Assembly: GCA_963809175.1 (NCBI GenBank)
Contig: CAWEIK010000003.1
Span: 682,001 to 746,000, forward strand
DNA: 64,000 nucleotides
Direction of reading: 5' to 3'
Source: JACCTU01 sp963809175
GTDB taxonomy: Bacteria > Actinomycetota > Thermoleophilia > Gaiellales > Gaiellaceae
The notes beneath the pieces are model-generated. The model had not been told where the DNA came from. It was given only the letters and a program-made list of their open reading frames with translations, and made no database searches. Each line of letters begins with the position of its first letter. Positions within the stretch are counted from its first letter, which is position 1. Below are positions 53,637 to 64,000 of this stretch, piece after piece. Made by a program: the position numbers and the translations under genes.

Positions 53637-54508
53637 GCAGTCCCGCCCCCCGCTACGCGTCGTGGACGCACGGCAAGCTGCCGCTGCCGGAGCTCGCCGA
53701 GCTCAAGCGGCGCGGCGAGAAGATCGTGATGGTGACCGCGTACGACGCGCCGAGCGCCCGGCTCGCCGACGCGGCAGGCGTCGAGCTGATCCTCGTCGGC
53801 GACTCGGCTGCGATGGTCGTCCTCGGCCACGACTCGACCGTGCCCGCGTCGATGGACGAGATGTTGATGCTGACGCGCGCAGCGACCCGTGGCGCCAAGC
53901 GCCCGCTCGTCGTCGCCGACATGCCGTTCGGGTCGTTCCAGGTCTCGGACGAGCTCGCGCTCGAGAACGCGATCCGCTTCGTGAAGGACGGCAGCGCCGA
54001 CGCCGTCAAGGTGGAAGGCGCCGGGCCGACGGTCTCGCGCGTGCGGGCGATCGTCGGGGCAGGCATCCCCGTGATGGGGCACATCGGCTTGACCCCGCAG
54101 TCCGCCACCGCGCTCGGCGGCTTCAAGGCGCAGGGCCGGACCGCCGAGCAGGCGCGTCAGCTCGTCGCGGACGCACGCGAGCTCGAGGCCGCGGGCTGCT
54201 TCGCGCTCGTGCTCGAGGCCGTCCCCGCAGCCGTCGCCGCGGAGGTCACGCGGACGCTCTCGATCCCGACGATCGGGATCGGCGCGGGCCGCGAGTGCGA
54301 CGGGCAGGTGCTCGTCTGGCACGACCTGCTCGGGCTCTACGAGGGGCACTCGCCTCGGTTCGTCAAGCGCTACGCCGACGTCGGGACCGAGATCAGGCGC
54401 GCGCTCGAGGCCTACGCGGAGGAGGTCCGCAGCGGCCGCTTCCCCGAGGATCAGCACACCTACGCGATGCCCGAGGAGGAGTTGGCAGCCTTCTTCGCGG
54501 CGCGATAA
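53633..54508 (+). CDS. panB: 3-methyl-2-oxobutanoate hydroxymethyltransferase
   Basis: Makes ketopantoate from 2-oxoisovalerate and methylene-THF in pantothenate synthesis. 291 residues with TIM-barrel signatures KIVMVTAYDAPSARLADAAG, LVGDSAAMVVLGHDSTVPAS (Mg-binding Asp), VVADMPFGSFQVSDELALEN, AVKVEGAGP and MGHIGLTPQSATALGGFKAQ, then IGIGAGRECDGQVLVWHDLL. Frame intact; ATG overlaps panC. It lies 12 bases before the cytochrome gene. Confidence 0.95.
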   Translation: MSSPAPRYASWTHGKLPLPELAELKRRGEKIVMVTAYDAPSARLADAAGVELILVGDSAAMVVLGHDSTVPASMDEMLMLTRAATRGAKRPLVVADMPFGSFQVSDELALENAIRFVKDGSADAVKVEGAGPTVSRVRAIVGAGIPVMGHIGLTPQSATALGGFKAQGRTAEQARQLVADARELEAAGCFALVLEAVPAAVAAEVTRTLSIPTIGIGAGRECDGQVLVWHDLLGLYEGHSPRFVKRYADVGTEIRRALEAYAEEVRSGRFPEDQHTYAMPEEELAAFFAAR

Positions 54509-54520
54509 CGTCCGACGACG

Positions 54521-54988
54521 ATGTCCGTGCCTCCCAAGCGAAAGAGCTGGGCGGGTCCCGCCTCGGAAGCCGCGCTCGTGCTGACCGTGGTCGGGTTGCT
54601 CTTCGTCGCGGCGCTGGCCGGGTTCCTCGTCGGGCGCGGGAGCGCTGACGACGACGACTCACCGGCCGCCACCGAGACCCAGACGACGGAGGAGACCGCG
54701 ACCGAAGGCGCGACGACCGAGGCCGCTACGACGGAAGCAACCGAGACCGAGGGCGGCGAGGACACCGACGGTGCCGCCGTCTTTGCATCGGCCGGTTGCG
54801 GCGGCTGCCACACGTTCGCGCCTGCGAACTCGAGCGGCACCGTCGGCCCGTCGCTCGACGACATCGACCTGAGCAAGGACGAGATCGCGCAGCAGGTCCG
54901 CAACGGTGGCGGTGGGATGCCGCCGTTCGGCGACAGCCTCAGCGACGACGAGATCGACGCCGTCGCCGACTACGTCGAGAACGGCTAA
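54521..54988 (+). CDS. Membrane-anchored class I cytochrome c
   Basis: A 155-residue protein: an N-terminal membrane anchor (ALVLTVVGLLFVAALAGFLV), a 50-residue linker rich in Thr, Glu and Ala, probably extended, and a C-terminal c-type heme domain. The heme motif is FASAGCGGCHTFAPANSSGT (C-x2-C-H), and the distal ligand is the Met in NGGGGMPPFGDSLSDDEIDA. It should shuttle electrons at the outer face of the membrane. No oxidase genes are adjacent. Its position just behind panB is probably incidental; it overlaps the end of the convergent Yip1-like gene. Confidence 0.88.
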   Translation: MSVPPKRKSWAGPASEAALVLTVVGLLFVAALAGFLVGRGSADDDDSPAATETQTTEETATEGATTEAATTEATETEGGEDTDGAAVFASAGCGGCHTFAPANSSGTVGPSLDDIDLSKDEIAQQVRNGGGGMPPFGDSLSDDEIDAVADYVENG

Positions 54989-55585
54989 AGGGCACTCAAG
55001 AGCGCGAGCGCGGGAAGCGCGAGCGCAGGCGACCGCAGCAGCGAGTGCGCGCGCGAACGACCAGCCGTGGTACGCGCGCAGCCCGACGACGAGCAGCGCT
55101 CCCGACCAGAGCAGCACCACGACTTCGATCGCCTCGAAGAGATGGTTTCCGAGCCCGGTGTCGGAGCCCCCGGTGCGGAACGGGTCGCCGCCGTACACGG
55201 CGATCCGCACGAACCACACGAGCAGCGAGAGTGCGAGCGGCACGACCGCGAAGCCGACGATCTGGCGTGCGCGCCCGAACGACGCGTCCGAGCCTGCCGC
55301 GCGCGCGCCGGCGTAGACGAGGAAGCCGAGCAGGAAGTAGCCGACGAACCCGTAGAGGCCGCCCGAGATGAACGCGACCACGGCGAGCGTCAGCCCGTCG
55401 AGCTCGAAGTCGTCGAGCGCGTGTGCGAACGCGTTCGTCCCGAGCACGCCGGCGATCCCTGCGAGGAAGACGATCGCGAGCAGCGGCTCGGAGCGCGAGT
55501 GGTCGTCGTCCTCTCGGAGCGCGGCGAACACGTCCGCCGGCCGCCGCAGGACGAGCAGCGTCCGCTCCCACCACAATCGCTCCAC
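54985..55585 (-). CDS. Yip1-domain membrane protein (one frameshift)
   Basis: About 199 residues with five hydrophobic helices: EPLLAIVFLAGIAGVLGTNA, TLAVVAFISGGLYGFVGYFL, ARQIVGFAVVPLALSLLVWF and FEAIEVVVLLWSGALLVVGL among them, in the Yip1 layout. The start MERLWWERTLLVLRRPADVF is typical. Removing one base near 55050 lets the gene end SPALALPALALLSAL at TAG (54985-54987), overlapping the cytochrome stop; otherwise it runs antisense through that gene. Function unknown. Confidence 0.7.
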
Positions 55586-55595
55586 GCGGGGAAGC

Positions 55596-56327
55596 TTAGG
55601 CGGGGAAGCGGACCGGCTGGTCGACGCTCGTCAGCCGGTAGGACACGTCGAACGACATTTCGTGGCCGTCCACCTCGACCTCGAGCGTGATCAGCCCGCC
55701 GACGAGCAGGTGCGTCCGATCCGAGAAGAAGAGCGTTGCGCTCGCGTCCCCGAGATGGTCGCCAAGCTGCTCCAGGTCGGGGATCGAGCCGGCGTTCTGG
55801 CCGAGGCTCGAGACGCCGCTCATGGCCTTGAACGCGCAGATCGGGTCGAACTTGCCGGCGATGCGGGTCGCCGGCTCGCCGTTCAGGTTCTGACCCTCGG
55901 CGACGTCGACGTCCTTCACGCACGACGTCAGGTCGAGCGAGTCGAACGACCCCCAGGCTTCCTGCTTCGCCGAGAGCTCAGCCGGAACCGGAACCTCCTG
56001 CACGGCGCCCATCGACCTGATCGTCAGCCGCGAGCCGCGCCGGACCAACGACATCGCGATCTGCCCGACCCCGGGGACGTCCTGGCTCGTCATCTCGAGC
56101 CACTGGTCGCCGGCCGACGCGCCCTTGAGCTGCGCCGCGCCTCTGAACGTGTAGCCGAACTTCTGACCCTCGACCGAGAAGCTCGACTTCGCCTCGTACG
56201 AGACCGACGAGAGCTTCGCCTGCGCGACCTGCGCCTGCTGGAGCAGGTCGTACGCCTGCGTGGCCTCGGGCCCGCCGGCACAGCCTGCGAGCGCGACGAC
56301 CGCGAGTACGAGCGAGAGAAGCCGCAT
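55596..56327 (-). CDS. Lipoprotein, LppX/LprG-like
   Basis: A 243-residue lipoprotein with a lipobox signal (MRLLSLVLAVVALAGCAGGP, Cys 16). The mature part resembles the LppX/LprAFG fold that carries lipids across the cell envelope: SVSYEAKSSFSVEGQKFGYT, WLEMTSQDVPGVGQIAMSLV, and a C-terminal VDGHEMSFDVSYRLTSVDQP. ATG 56327 is chosen because it sets the lipobox at the normal distance; an upstream in-frame ATG adds a polar leader. Two further Cys (TSCVKD, DPICAF) may bridge. Confidence 0.75.
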   Translation of the reverse strand: MRLLSLVLAVVALAGCAGGPEATQAYDLLQQAQVAQAKLSSVSYEAKSSFSVEGQKFGYTFRGAAQLKGASAGDQWLEMTSQDVPGVGQIAMSLVRRGSRLTIRSMGAVQEVPVPAELSAKQEAWGSFDSLDLTSCVKDVDVAEGQNLNGEPATRIAGKFDPICAFKAMSGVSSLGQNAGSIPDLEQLGDHLGDASATLFFSDRTHLLVGGLITLEVEVDGHEMSFDVSYRLTSVDQPVRFPA

Positions 56328-56379
56328 CGCACACTGATCGGCGGCAGGCGCCCGCCGCTGCACCCCCTTCGAGGGATGC

Positions 56380-59245
<2,866 letters not shown>

Positions 59246-59277
59246 AACCGGCCCAGTTTAGCGAGGCGGGTCGGACG

Positions 59278-59291
59278 CGAACGCCTGTTCG
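59278..59291 (-). promoter_or_regulatory. LexA-type SOS box upstream of uvrA
   Basis: CGAACGCCTGTTCG is a perfect match to the CGAAC-N4-GTTCG palindrome bound by LexA in actinobacteria and Bacillus. It is centred about 40 bases before the uvrA ATG, in the short divergent region with the secreted protein gene at 59354. It predicts DNA-damage induction of uvrA. Confidence 0.85.
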
Positions 59292-59353
59292 GTCCGGCTC
59301 GACAATCCCGCTCCTGAGGCGGAGAATGGGCCCTCAGCTAGGGAGGGAGACAG

Positions 59354-59860
59354 ATGCGAAAGCTCGTGCTCGTGCTGGCCGCGATCGGCGCGCTCGCCGT
59401 CGCGTCGGGGGTGCAAGCCTCCACTCTCGGGGACTCGGCGATCGGCGCGGGACGCACGGCCCCGTGCCTCGTCGGCGGTGGCCCGTTTCCGCCGTGCACG
59501 TTCCCGGCTCGCTCGTTCAGCTTCTTTGCGATCGCGACCCCGGGCGGCGGTGCGTTCGGCCTCTATACGCATAGGACAACGGCGGGAACCGTGGTCGTCG
59601 CGCGCGTCACGTGCATCGAGGTGGAGGGCAAGAAGGCGGCGATCGGTGGAACGTCCTTCACGTCGGGCGGAGTGATGTTCCCCGGGCCGTGGACCGTGCA
59701 GATCGTCGACACCGGCCCTGTCGAAGACCTGATCAGCCCGTTCACGTTCGACCCCGACGGCCTGACGAAGCCCTGTGCCTCACTGGTCGCGGAAGCCGGG
59801 TACTTCCCGGTCGAGACCGGCGGGATCCTCGTCAGAGACGGGACGATCGCCGGACCCTGA
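59354..59860 (+). CDS. Secreted hypothetical protein
   Basis: A 168-residue protein with a clear signal peptide (MRKLVLVLAAIGALAVASGV, cleaved near VQA) and GGGAGGGAG before the ATG. The mature part is Gly/Pro/Thr-rich with a few Cys (TAPCLVGGGPFPPCTFPARS, RVTCIEVEG, KPCASL), likely beta-rich and disulfide-bonded. No known domain. It is divergent from uvrA and shares the region with the SOS box, so could also respond to LexA. Confidence 0.65.
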   Translation: MRKLVLVLAAIGALAVASGVQASTLGDSAIGAGRTAPCLVGGGPFPPCTFPARSFSFFAIATPGGGAFGLYTHRTTAGTVVVARVTCIEVEGKKAAIGGTSFTSGGVMFPGPWTVQIVDTGPVEDLISPFTFDPDGLTKPCASLVAEAGYFPVETGGILVRDGTIAGP

Positions 59861-59864
59861 TCGA

Positions 59865-60287
59865 CTACGCCGAGAGCCGCGCGACGAGCGAGCCCACGTC
59901 GCGCGGCTGCGGCACGAACGGGATCTCGAGCTCGCCGGCGGAGAGCGTCCCGTAGCCGAGGAGGCGCCCGAGCAGGCTCTGCTCGATCTCGATCGTCGCG
60001 ACCCGGTCGAGCCGGATCGCGGCTGCGCGGCGCCGAAGGGTCCCGTGGACGACGAACAGCTTCTCGGTCGTGAGCACGACCCGCGTGCGCTCCCACCGCC
60101 AGACGGACAGCCCGGCTCCGAGCGCGCCGAGCGCGATCAGCGGCGGCCCCGCCAGCATCACGGGCCAGCCGAGGACGAAGCAGACGAACCCGCCCAGCCC
60201 GAGCGTGAGACCCCGTGCCAGGGGCCGCGCGAGGACGACCGCGTGACGCCGCGACTCCCAGCAGGTCTGCTCCTCGTCCGCCCACAT
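59865..60287 (-). CDS. PH-domain (bPH2-like) membrane protein
   Basis: A 140-residue protein with two adjacent membrane helices (LTLGLGGFVCFVLGWPVMLA and GPPLIALGALGAGLSVWRWE) followed by a bacterial PH (YdbT/YdbS-type) domain: RTRVVLTTEKLFVVHGTLRR, AAAIRLDRVATIEIEQSLLG and the GYGTLSAGE strand. Such proteins sit in the cytoplasmic membrane with the PH domain inside. Function unknown. Confidence 0.7.
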   Translation of the reverse strand: MWADEEQTCWESRRHAVVLARPLARGLTLGLGGFVCFVLGWPVMLAGPPLIALGALGAGLSVWRWERTRVVLTTEKLFVVHGTLRRRAAAIRLDRVATIEIEQSLLGRLLGYGTLSAGELEIPFVPQPRDVGSLVARLSA

Positions 60288-60339
60288 CGGACCATCGTCC
60301 TTCTGGGGCGGTTTTTCGTTTCCTGCGGGTGGTGCCGAG

Positions 60340-60576
60340 CTAGGCCCGGCGCCAGCGGCCGAAGATCAGGCCGCCGAGGGTCAACCCGAGCCCGAACGTG
60401 CCGACCGCGAACGCTCCGAGCGCCAGCGACTTGCGGGCGGTCGAGAGGCGCTGCCAGCGGCTCAGCACTTCTTTCTCTTCGGCGGTGAGCGGCTCGCCGC
60501 GGCGCTGCTTGCGCATCGCTCCGCCCGCGCGCAGGCCGAGGTAGAGGTCGTCGAAGACTTCGGGCGACTCGTTCAT
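60340..60576 (-). CDS. Small hypothetical membrane protein (78 aa)
   Basis: Starts MNESPEVFDDLYLGLRAGGA, then a basic amphipathic part (MRKQRRGEPLTAEEKEVLSR) and one C-terminal membrane helix (LALGAFAVGTFGLGLTLGGL) ending IFGRWRRA. No known family. Divergent from the metallophosphoesterase gene with 32 bases between starts. Confidence 0.55.
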   Translation of the reverse strand: MNESPEVFDDLYLGLRAGGAMRKQRRGEPLTAEEKEVLSRWQRLSTARKSLALGAFAVGTFGLGLTLGGLIFGRWRRA

Positions 60577-60608
60577 GCGAGATCACTGTATAGCCTGCTC
60601 CGGCCGAC

Positions 60609-61430
60609 ATGACACGCGTTCTCCACGTTTCCGACCTCCATTTCGGCACCCACGAGGACAAGGCCCTGGAGCGCGCGGTGGCGGCCCTGCTGGAGCGCGC
60701 CCGCCCGGAGCTCGTGGTGGCGAGCGGCGACCTGACGCACCGGGGGAGGCGCGACCAGCACGAACGGGCGGCCGCCTTCCTGCGCTCGCTGGGCCCGCCG
60801 GTGCTCGCGGTCCCCGGGAACCACGACATCCCGTACACCTTCCCGGCGCGCTTCACTCGACCGTGGCGCGAGTTCGAGCGGCTCTGGGAGACGACCGAGC
60901 CGACGTACAGCGCGGACGGGCTCTTCGTGCTCGGCCTGAACTCGGTCCGACCGTGGCGGCACCAGAGCGGTGCGCTCCGCCGTGAGCACCTGCGCCGCGC
61001 CTGCGAGACGCTGACGGCGGCGCCGGAGAGCGCGTTCAAGATCGTCGCGTTCCACCACCACCTGGTCGGCGCGCCGTGGCGCTCGACGAAGAAGCCCGTG
61101 GCCGAGCGGAACCGCGTGCTCGCGACGCTCGTCGACTCCGGCGCGGAGCTGATCCTCGCCGGCCACATCCACCAGGCGGCGGTCAGCGAGCGGCGCGAGT
61201 TCGAGGTCACGGAGGGTGACGTGCGCGCGGTCGTCGTCTCGATCGCGCCGGGGCTCGGCCAGCCGCGGCCACATCGCCGCGGCGAGGCGCGCGGCCTCCA
61301 CCTCTACGAGGTCGGCGACGACTCGCTCGTCGTCCACACCTACATCTGGCGCGCGGACGACTGGGGGCTCACGGCGGTGCGGAGGTTTCCGCGGGGCCGT
61401 GAGCCCCTCTCAGTCGACCCGCTTCCCTAG
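60609..61430 (+). CDS. Calcineurin-like metallophosphoesterase
   Basis: A 273-residue phosphoesterase with the complete two-metal motif set: TRVLHVSDLHFGTHEDKALE (D-x-H), VVASGDLTHRGRRDQHERAA (G-D), AVPGNHDIPYTF (G-N-H-D/E), IVAFHHHLVG and LILAGHIHQAAV (G-H-x-H). Related proteins cleave cyclic nucleotides or other phosphodiesters. No signal peptide; cytoplasmic. Overlaps the convergent GlsB-like gene by 4 bases. Confidence 0.85.
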   Translation: MTRVLHVSDLHFGTHEDKALERAVAALLERARPELVVASGDLTHRGRRDQHERAAAFLRSLGPPVLAVPGNHDIPYTFPARFTRPWREFERLWETTEPTYSADGLFVLGLNSVRPWRHQSGALRREHLRRACETLTAAPESAFKIVAFHHHLVGAPWRSTKKPVAERNRVLATLVDSGAELILAGHIHQAAVSERREFEVTEGDVRAVVVSIAPGLGQPRPHRRGEARGLHLYEVGDDSLVVHTYIWRADDWGLTAVRRFPRGREPLSVDPLP

Positions 61431-61672
61431 GGCGCTGTGACCGGGCGGTCGCGGCCGCCCATCACGCGTCCGTAAACGGTGACGAGGATGATCGCGACGA
61501 CCACCCCGACGATGAACCGCCAGGCACCGTCGAAGATCAGCCCTGCGACGATCAAGGACGCGATCCCGAGGAGGATCGTGACGATCAACCCCATCGGGTC
61601 ACGGCCGGGATTGATGAACCGGCCGAGTGCTCCGACGATCGCGCCTACGATGATGAGCCATATCCATTCCAT
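61427..61672 (-). CDS. GlsB/YeaQ/YmgE family small membrane protein
   Basis: An 81-residue protein with three short glycine-rich helices (WIWLIIVGAIVGALGRFINP, DPMGLIVTILLGIASLIVAG, WRFIVGVVVAIILVTVYGRV). This is the transglycosylase-associated protein family, often linked to general stress. A second member lies 36 bases upstream on the same strand. Confidence 0.8.
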   Translation of the reverse strand: MEWIWLIIVGAIVGALGRFINPGRDPMGLIVTILLGIASLIVAGLIFDGAWRFIVGVVVAIILVTVYGRVMGGRDRPVTAP

Positions 61673-61708
61673 GGGCCTTGAGATTCCCCAGCAGTTCGAC
61701 GCGAAACG

Positions 61709-61993
61709 CTAGGGCCGACTCGCTCCCGGCCCGGTGATTCCCCGGCCCTGGAACACCCGGCGGTAGAGGATCAGCAGCACCACGGCGCCGGTCAATGCCA
61801 GCAGGAACATCCCGCCTGCTCCCCCGACCCCGAGCACGCCGGCAAACAGGCCACCGAGCAGCGACCCGACGATCCCGAACGCGATCGTGCGCCAGATCGA
61901 CATCGGGTCGGGCCCGGGAACGGCCAGCCGAGCGAGCCCGCCGACGATGAATCCGCTGATCGCAACGACGAGGATGAAGACGAGGATGTCCAT
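61709..61993 (-). CDS. GlsB/YeaQ/YmgE family small membrane protein, second copy
   Basis: A 94-residue paralogue: MDILVFILVVAISGFIVGGL, ARLAVPGPDPMSIWRTIAFG and IVGSLLGGLFAGVLGVGGAG, ending with a helix FLLALTGAVVLLILYRRVFQ. The PGPDPMSIW segment matches the PGRDPMGL loop of its neighbour. It lies 6 bases after the uvrB stop on the same strand, so both may be read from the uvrB transcript. Confidence 0.8.
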   Translation of the reverse strand: MDILVFILVVAISGFIVGGLARLAVPGPDPMSIWRTIAFGIVGSLLGGLFAGVLGVGGAGGMFLLALTGAVVLLILYRRVFQGRGITGPGASRP

Positions 61994-61999
61994 GCCGAC

Positions 62000-64000
62000 C
62001 TAGACGGGCTGGCGCGCCGCGTCGAGCTCGCGCCGGAGCGACTTGATCTCGTCGCGGAGCTTCGCCGCGTACTCGAAGCGGAGCTCCTCGGCCGCCGCGA
62101 ACATCTCCTCTTCGAGCGTGATCAGGAGCTTGTGGAGCTCGTCCGGAGACAGGCCCTCGACCTTCTGCTGGCCGCGGCGGCGCCGGCCGGGCACGGTCGG
62201 CGACTCGAGCGTCAGGAACTCGGCGATGTCGGAGACGCCCTTGATGATCGACTCCGGCGTGATCCCGTGCTCCTCGTTGTAGGCGAGCTGGATCGCGCGC
62301 CGCCGGTTGGTCTCGTCGAGTGCGTGCTTGATCGCCTCCGTCATCTTGTCCGCGTACATCAACACCCTCCCGTTGATGTTGCGAGCGGCGCGGCCGATCG
62401 TCTGGATCAGCGCCGTCTGGCCCCGCAGGAAGCCCTCCTTGTCCGCGTCGAGAATCGCCACGAGCGAGACCTCGGGCAGGTCGAGCCCTTCGCGAAGCAG
62501 GTTGACCCCGACGAGGACGTCGTAGTCGCCGAGCCGCAGCTCGCGGATGATCTGGATGCGCTCCAGCGTGTCGATCTCGGAGTGCAGGTAGCGCGCCTTC
62601 ACGCCCGACTCGAGCAGGTAGTCGGTCAGGTCCTCGGACATCTTCTTCGTCAGCGTGGTGACGAGCACGCGCTCGCCCACCTGCTCGCGCCGGCGGATCT
62701 CGTTCAGCAGGTCGTCGATCTGGTTCTTCGTCGCGCGCAGCTCGACCTCGGGGTCGACGATCCCGGTCGGGCGGATCAGCTGCTCGGCGATCCGCGTCGA
62801 GTTCCGGAGCTCGAACGGCCCGGGCGTCGCGGAGACGAACACCATCTGGTGCCCGCGCTGGAGGAACTCGTCGAAGCGAAGCGGCCGGTTGTCGAGCGCG
62901 GACGGCAGCCGGAAGCCGTAGTCGACGAGCGTCTGCTTGCGCGAGCGGTCGCCCTCGTACATCCCGCCGATCTGCGGGACGGTCTGGTGCGACTCGTCGA
63001 CGAAGATCAGCATGTCCTTCGGGAAGTAGTCGAGCAGCGTGAACGGGTGCGTGCCGGGCGCGCGGCCCTCGAGGATCCGCGAGTAGTTCTCGATCCCCGA
63101 GCAGAACCCGAGCTCCTTCATCATCTCGAGGTCGTACTCGGTGCGCTGTCGCAGGCGATGCGCCTCGAGCATCTTCCCTTCACCCTCGAGCACCTTGAGC
63201 CGCTCCTCGAGCTCGTGCCTGATGTCGACGACCGCGCGCTCGATCGTCGGGCGCGACGTGACGTACTCCGTCGCGGGCCAGATCGCGATGTTGTCGAGCT
63301 TCGCGAGCACCTCGCCCGTCAGCGGGTCGAAGTGCGTGACCGCCTCGACCTCGTCGCCGAAGAAGGAGATGCGGTACGCGGTCTCCTGGTTCGCGGGCTG
63401 GATCTCGAGCACGTCGCCCTTCACGCGGAAGCGCCCGCGACCGAGCACTGCGTCGTTCCGCGAGTACATCGAGTCGATCAGCTTCCGCAGCACGAGATCG
63501 CGGTCGTGCTGCTCCCCCACCTCGAGGATCAGCACCCGCTCGCGCCACTCCTCCGGCGAGCCGAGCCCGTAGATGCACGACACCGAGGCGACGACGATCA
63601 CGTCCTTGCGCGTGAACAGCGACGACGTCGCCGCGAGGCGCAGTCGCGCGATGTCGTCGTTCTGCGAGGAGTCCTTCTCGATGTAGAGGTCGGCCTGCGG
63701 GACGTACGCCTCGGGCTGGTAGTAGTCGTAGTACGAGACGAAGTACTCGACCGCGTTGGTCGGGAAGAACTCGCGGAACTCGTTGCAGAGCTGCGCCGCC
63801 AGCGTCTTGTTGTGCGCGATCACGAGGGTCGGCCTCTGGACCTCCTCGACGATCCACGCCATCGTGGCCGTCTTGCCCGTGCCGGTGGCGCCCAGCATCG
63901 TCTGGTAGCGCTCTCCGGCGAGGACGCCTTCGGTGAGCTCCGCGACCGCGCGGGGCTGGTCGCCCATCGGCTTGTAGGCGGCTGCGGTCTTGAACGGCGG
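62000..64000 (-). CDS. uvrB: UvrABC system protein B (5' end outside window)
   Basis: Damage-verifying helicase of nucleotide excision repair. The frame is open to the window edge: before the internal Met at 63967 it reads PPFKTAAAYKP, the normal UvrB N-terminal strand, so the real start lies beyond 64000. Motifs are MLGATGTGKTATMAWIVEEV (Walker A), the DNA-binding hairpin YDYYQPEAYVPQADLYIEKD, IFVDESHQTVPQIGGMYEGD (DESH), VSATPGPFE, LVGVNLLREGLDLPEVSLVA and the C-terminal UVR domain LRFEYAAKLRDEIKSLRREL that binds UvrA/UvrC. Frame intact over 667 codons. Confidence 0.95.
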   Translation of the reverse strand, partial: PPFKTAAAYKPMGDQPRAVAELTEGVLAGERYQTMLGATGTGKTATMAWIVEEVQRPTLVIAHNKTLAAQLCNEFREFFPTNAVEYFVSYYDYYQPEAYVPQADLYIEKDSSQNDDIARLRLAATSSLFTRKDVIVVASVSCIYGLGSPEEWRERVLILEVGEQHDRDLVLRKLIDSMYSRNDAVLGRGRFRVKGDVLEIQPANQETAYRISFFGDEVEAVTHFDPLTGEVLAKLDNIAIWPATEYVTSRPTIERAVVDIRHELEERLKVLEGEGKMLEAHRLRQRTEYDLEMMKELGFCSGIENYSRILEGRAPGTHPFTLLDYFPKDMLIFVDESHQTVPQIGGMYEGDRSRKQTLVDYGFRLPSALDNRPLRFDEFLQRGHQMVFVSATPGPFELRNSTRIAEQLIRPTGIVDPEVELRATKNQIDDLLNEIRRREQVGERVLVTTLTKKMSEDLTDYLLESGVKARYLHSEIDTLERIQIIRELRLGDYDVLVGVNLLREGLDLPEVSLVAILDADKEGFLRGQTALIQTIGRAARNINGRVLMYADKMTEAIKHALDETNRRRAIQLAYNEEHGITPESIIKGVSDIAEFLTLESPTVPGRRRRGQQKVEGLSPDELHKLLITLEEEMFAAAEELRFEYAAKLRDEIKSLRRELDAARQPV

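Overview
The window is a high-GC bacterial chromosome segment. By eye it is about 70% G+C, with many GTG and TTG starts and very tight gene overlaps. The gene content suggests an actinobacterium, most plausibly of the class Thermoleophilia (Gaiella/Solirubrobacter-like): a TrkA pair beside an APC permease, a collagen-like secreted protein, a DUF1800/DUF1501 pair, a Rex repressor, a K+-independent H+-pyrophosphatase, a TsaE-TsaB-RimI-TsaD cluster and several Eis-like acetyltransferases. This placement is inferred from gene content only. No rRNA, CRISPR array, prophage, insertion sequence or plasmid function is visible. The segment looks like ordinary chromosome, cut at both ends inside genes (thrS on the left, uvrB on the right).

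Layout. 1-2.2 kb: 5' part of thrS, a truncated MFS transporter remnant, and a very basic histone-H1-like repeat protein with its terminator. 2.2-5.2 kb: an overlapping operon of DUF1800, Tat-exported DUF1501 and a type-1-copper cupredoxin. 5.2-12.4 kb: glyoxalase/CatE-like enzyme, collagen-like protein, a GT2 glycosyltransferase, a PHB-depolymerase-like esterase, two M23 peptidases, an SRPBCC protein and tRNA-Val(GAC) with a strong terminator. 12.4-17.0 kb: a run of two Eis-like acetyltransferases behind the PcrA/UvrD helicase. 17-22.1 kb: cupin, CinA-like protein, then an overlapping cassette of tandem-GNAT, two esterases and an ATP-grasp ligase. 22.1-27.9 kb: a cobalamin riboswitch followed by btuF-btuC-btuD-cobU-cobT-cobS-cobC, a B12 uptake and lower-ligand assembly operon. 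28-39.2 kb: PQQ-type sugar dehydrogenase and a large ion-transport block (two small TrkA proteins, two APC+USP permeases, a two-unit TrkA, TrkH, H+-pyrophosphatase). 39.3-46.4 kb: DUF1844, a GCS2 ligase, a NadR-like kinase, a GT4 glycosyltransferase, a subtilase, Rex, a glutaredoxin-like protein and glutamate dehydrogenase. 46.4-52.1 kb: a large subtilase, the t6A tRNA-modification cluster and a type-4 uracil-DNA glycosylase. 52.2-55 kb: DUF2520-panC-panB and a membrane-anchored cytochrome c. 55-64 kb: a Yip1-like protein, a lipoprotein, uvrA with a LexA-type SOS box, several small membrane proteins, a metallophosphoesterase and uvrB.

How genes work together. The B12 operon is controlled by a riboswitch whose terminator hairpin also carries the Shine-Dalgarno sequence. 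The ion block combines K+ uptake and gating with a pyrophosphate-driven proton pump. The Tsa/RimI set makes t6A and acetylates ribosomal protein. UvrA, UvrB, PcrA and UDG form a repair complement.

Sequence quality. About twenty genes carry frame breaks. Nearly every one I resolved by hand is repaired by deleting a single extra base; three need an added base, and cobC has an in-frame amber codon. This insertion-dominated pattern looks like uncorrected single-molecule reads, so most 'pseudogenes' here are probably intact in the organism. Coordinates of such genes span the whole reconstructed gene.
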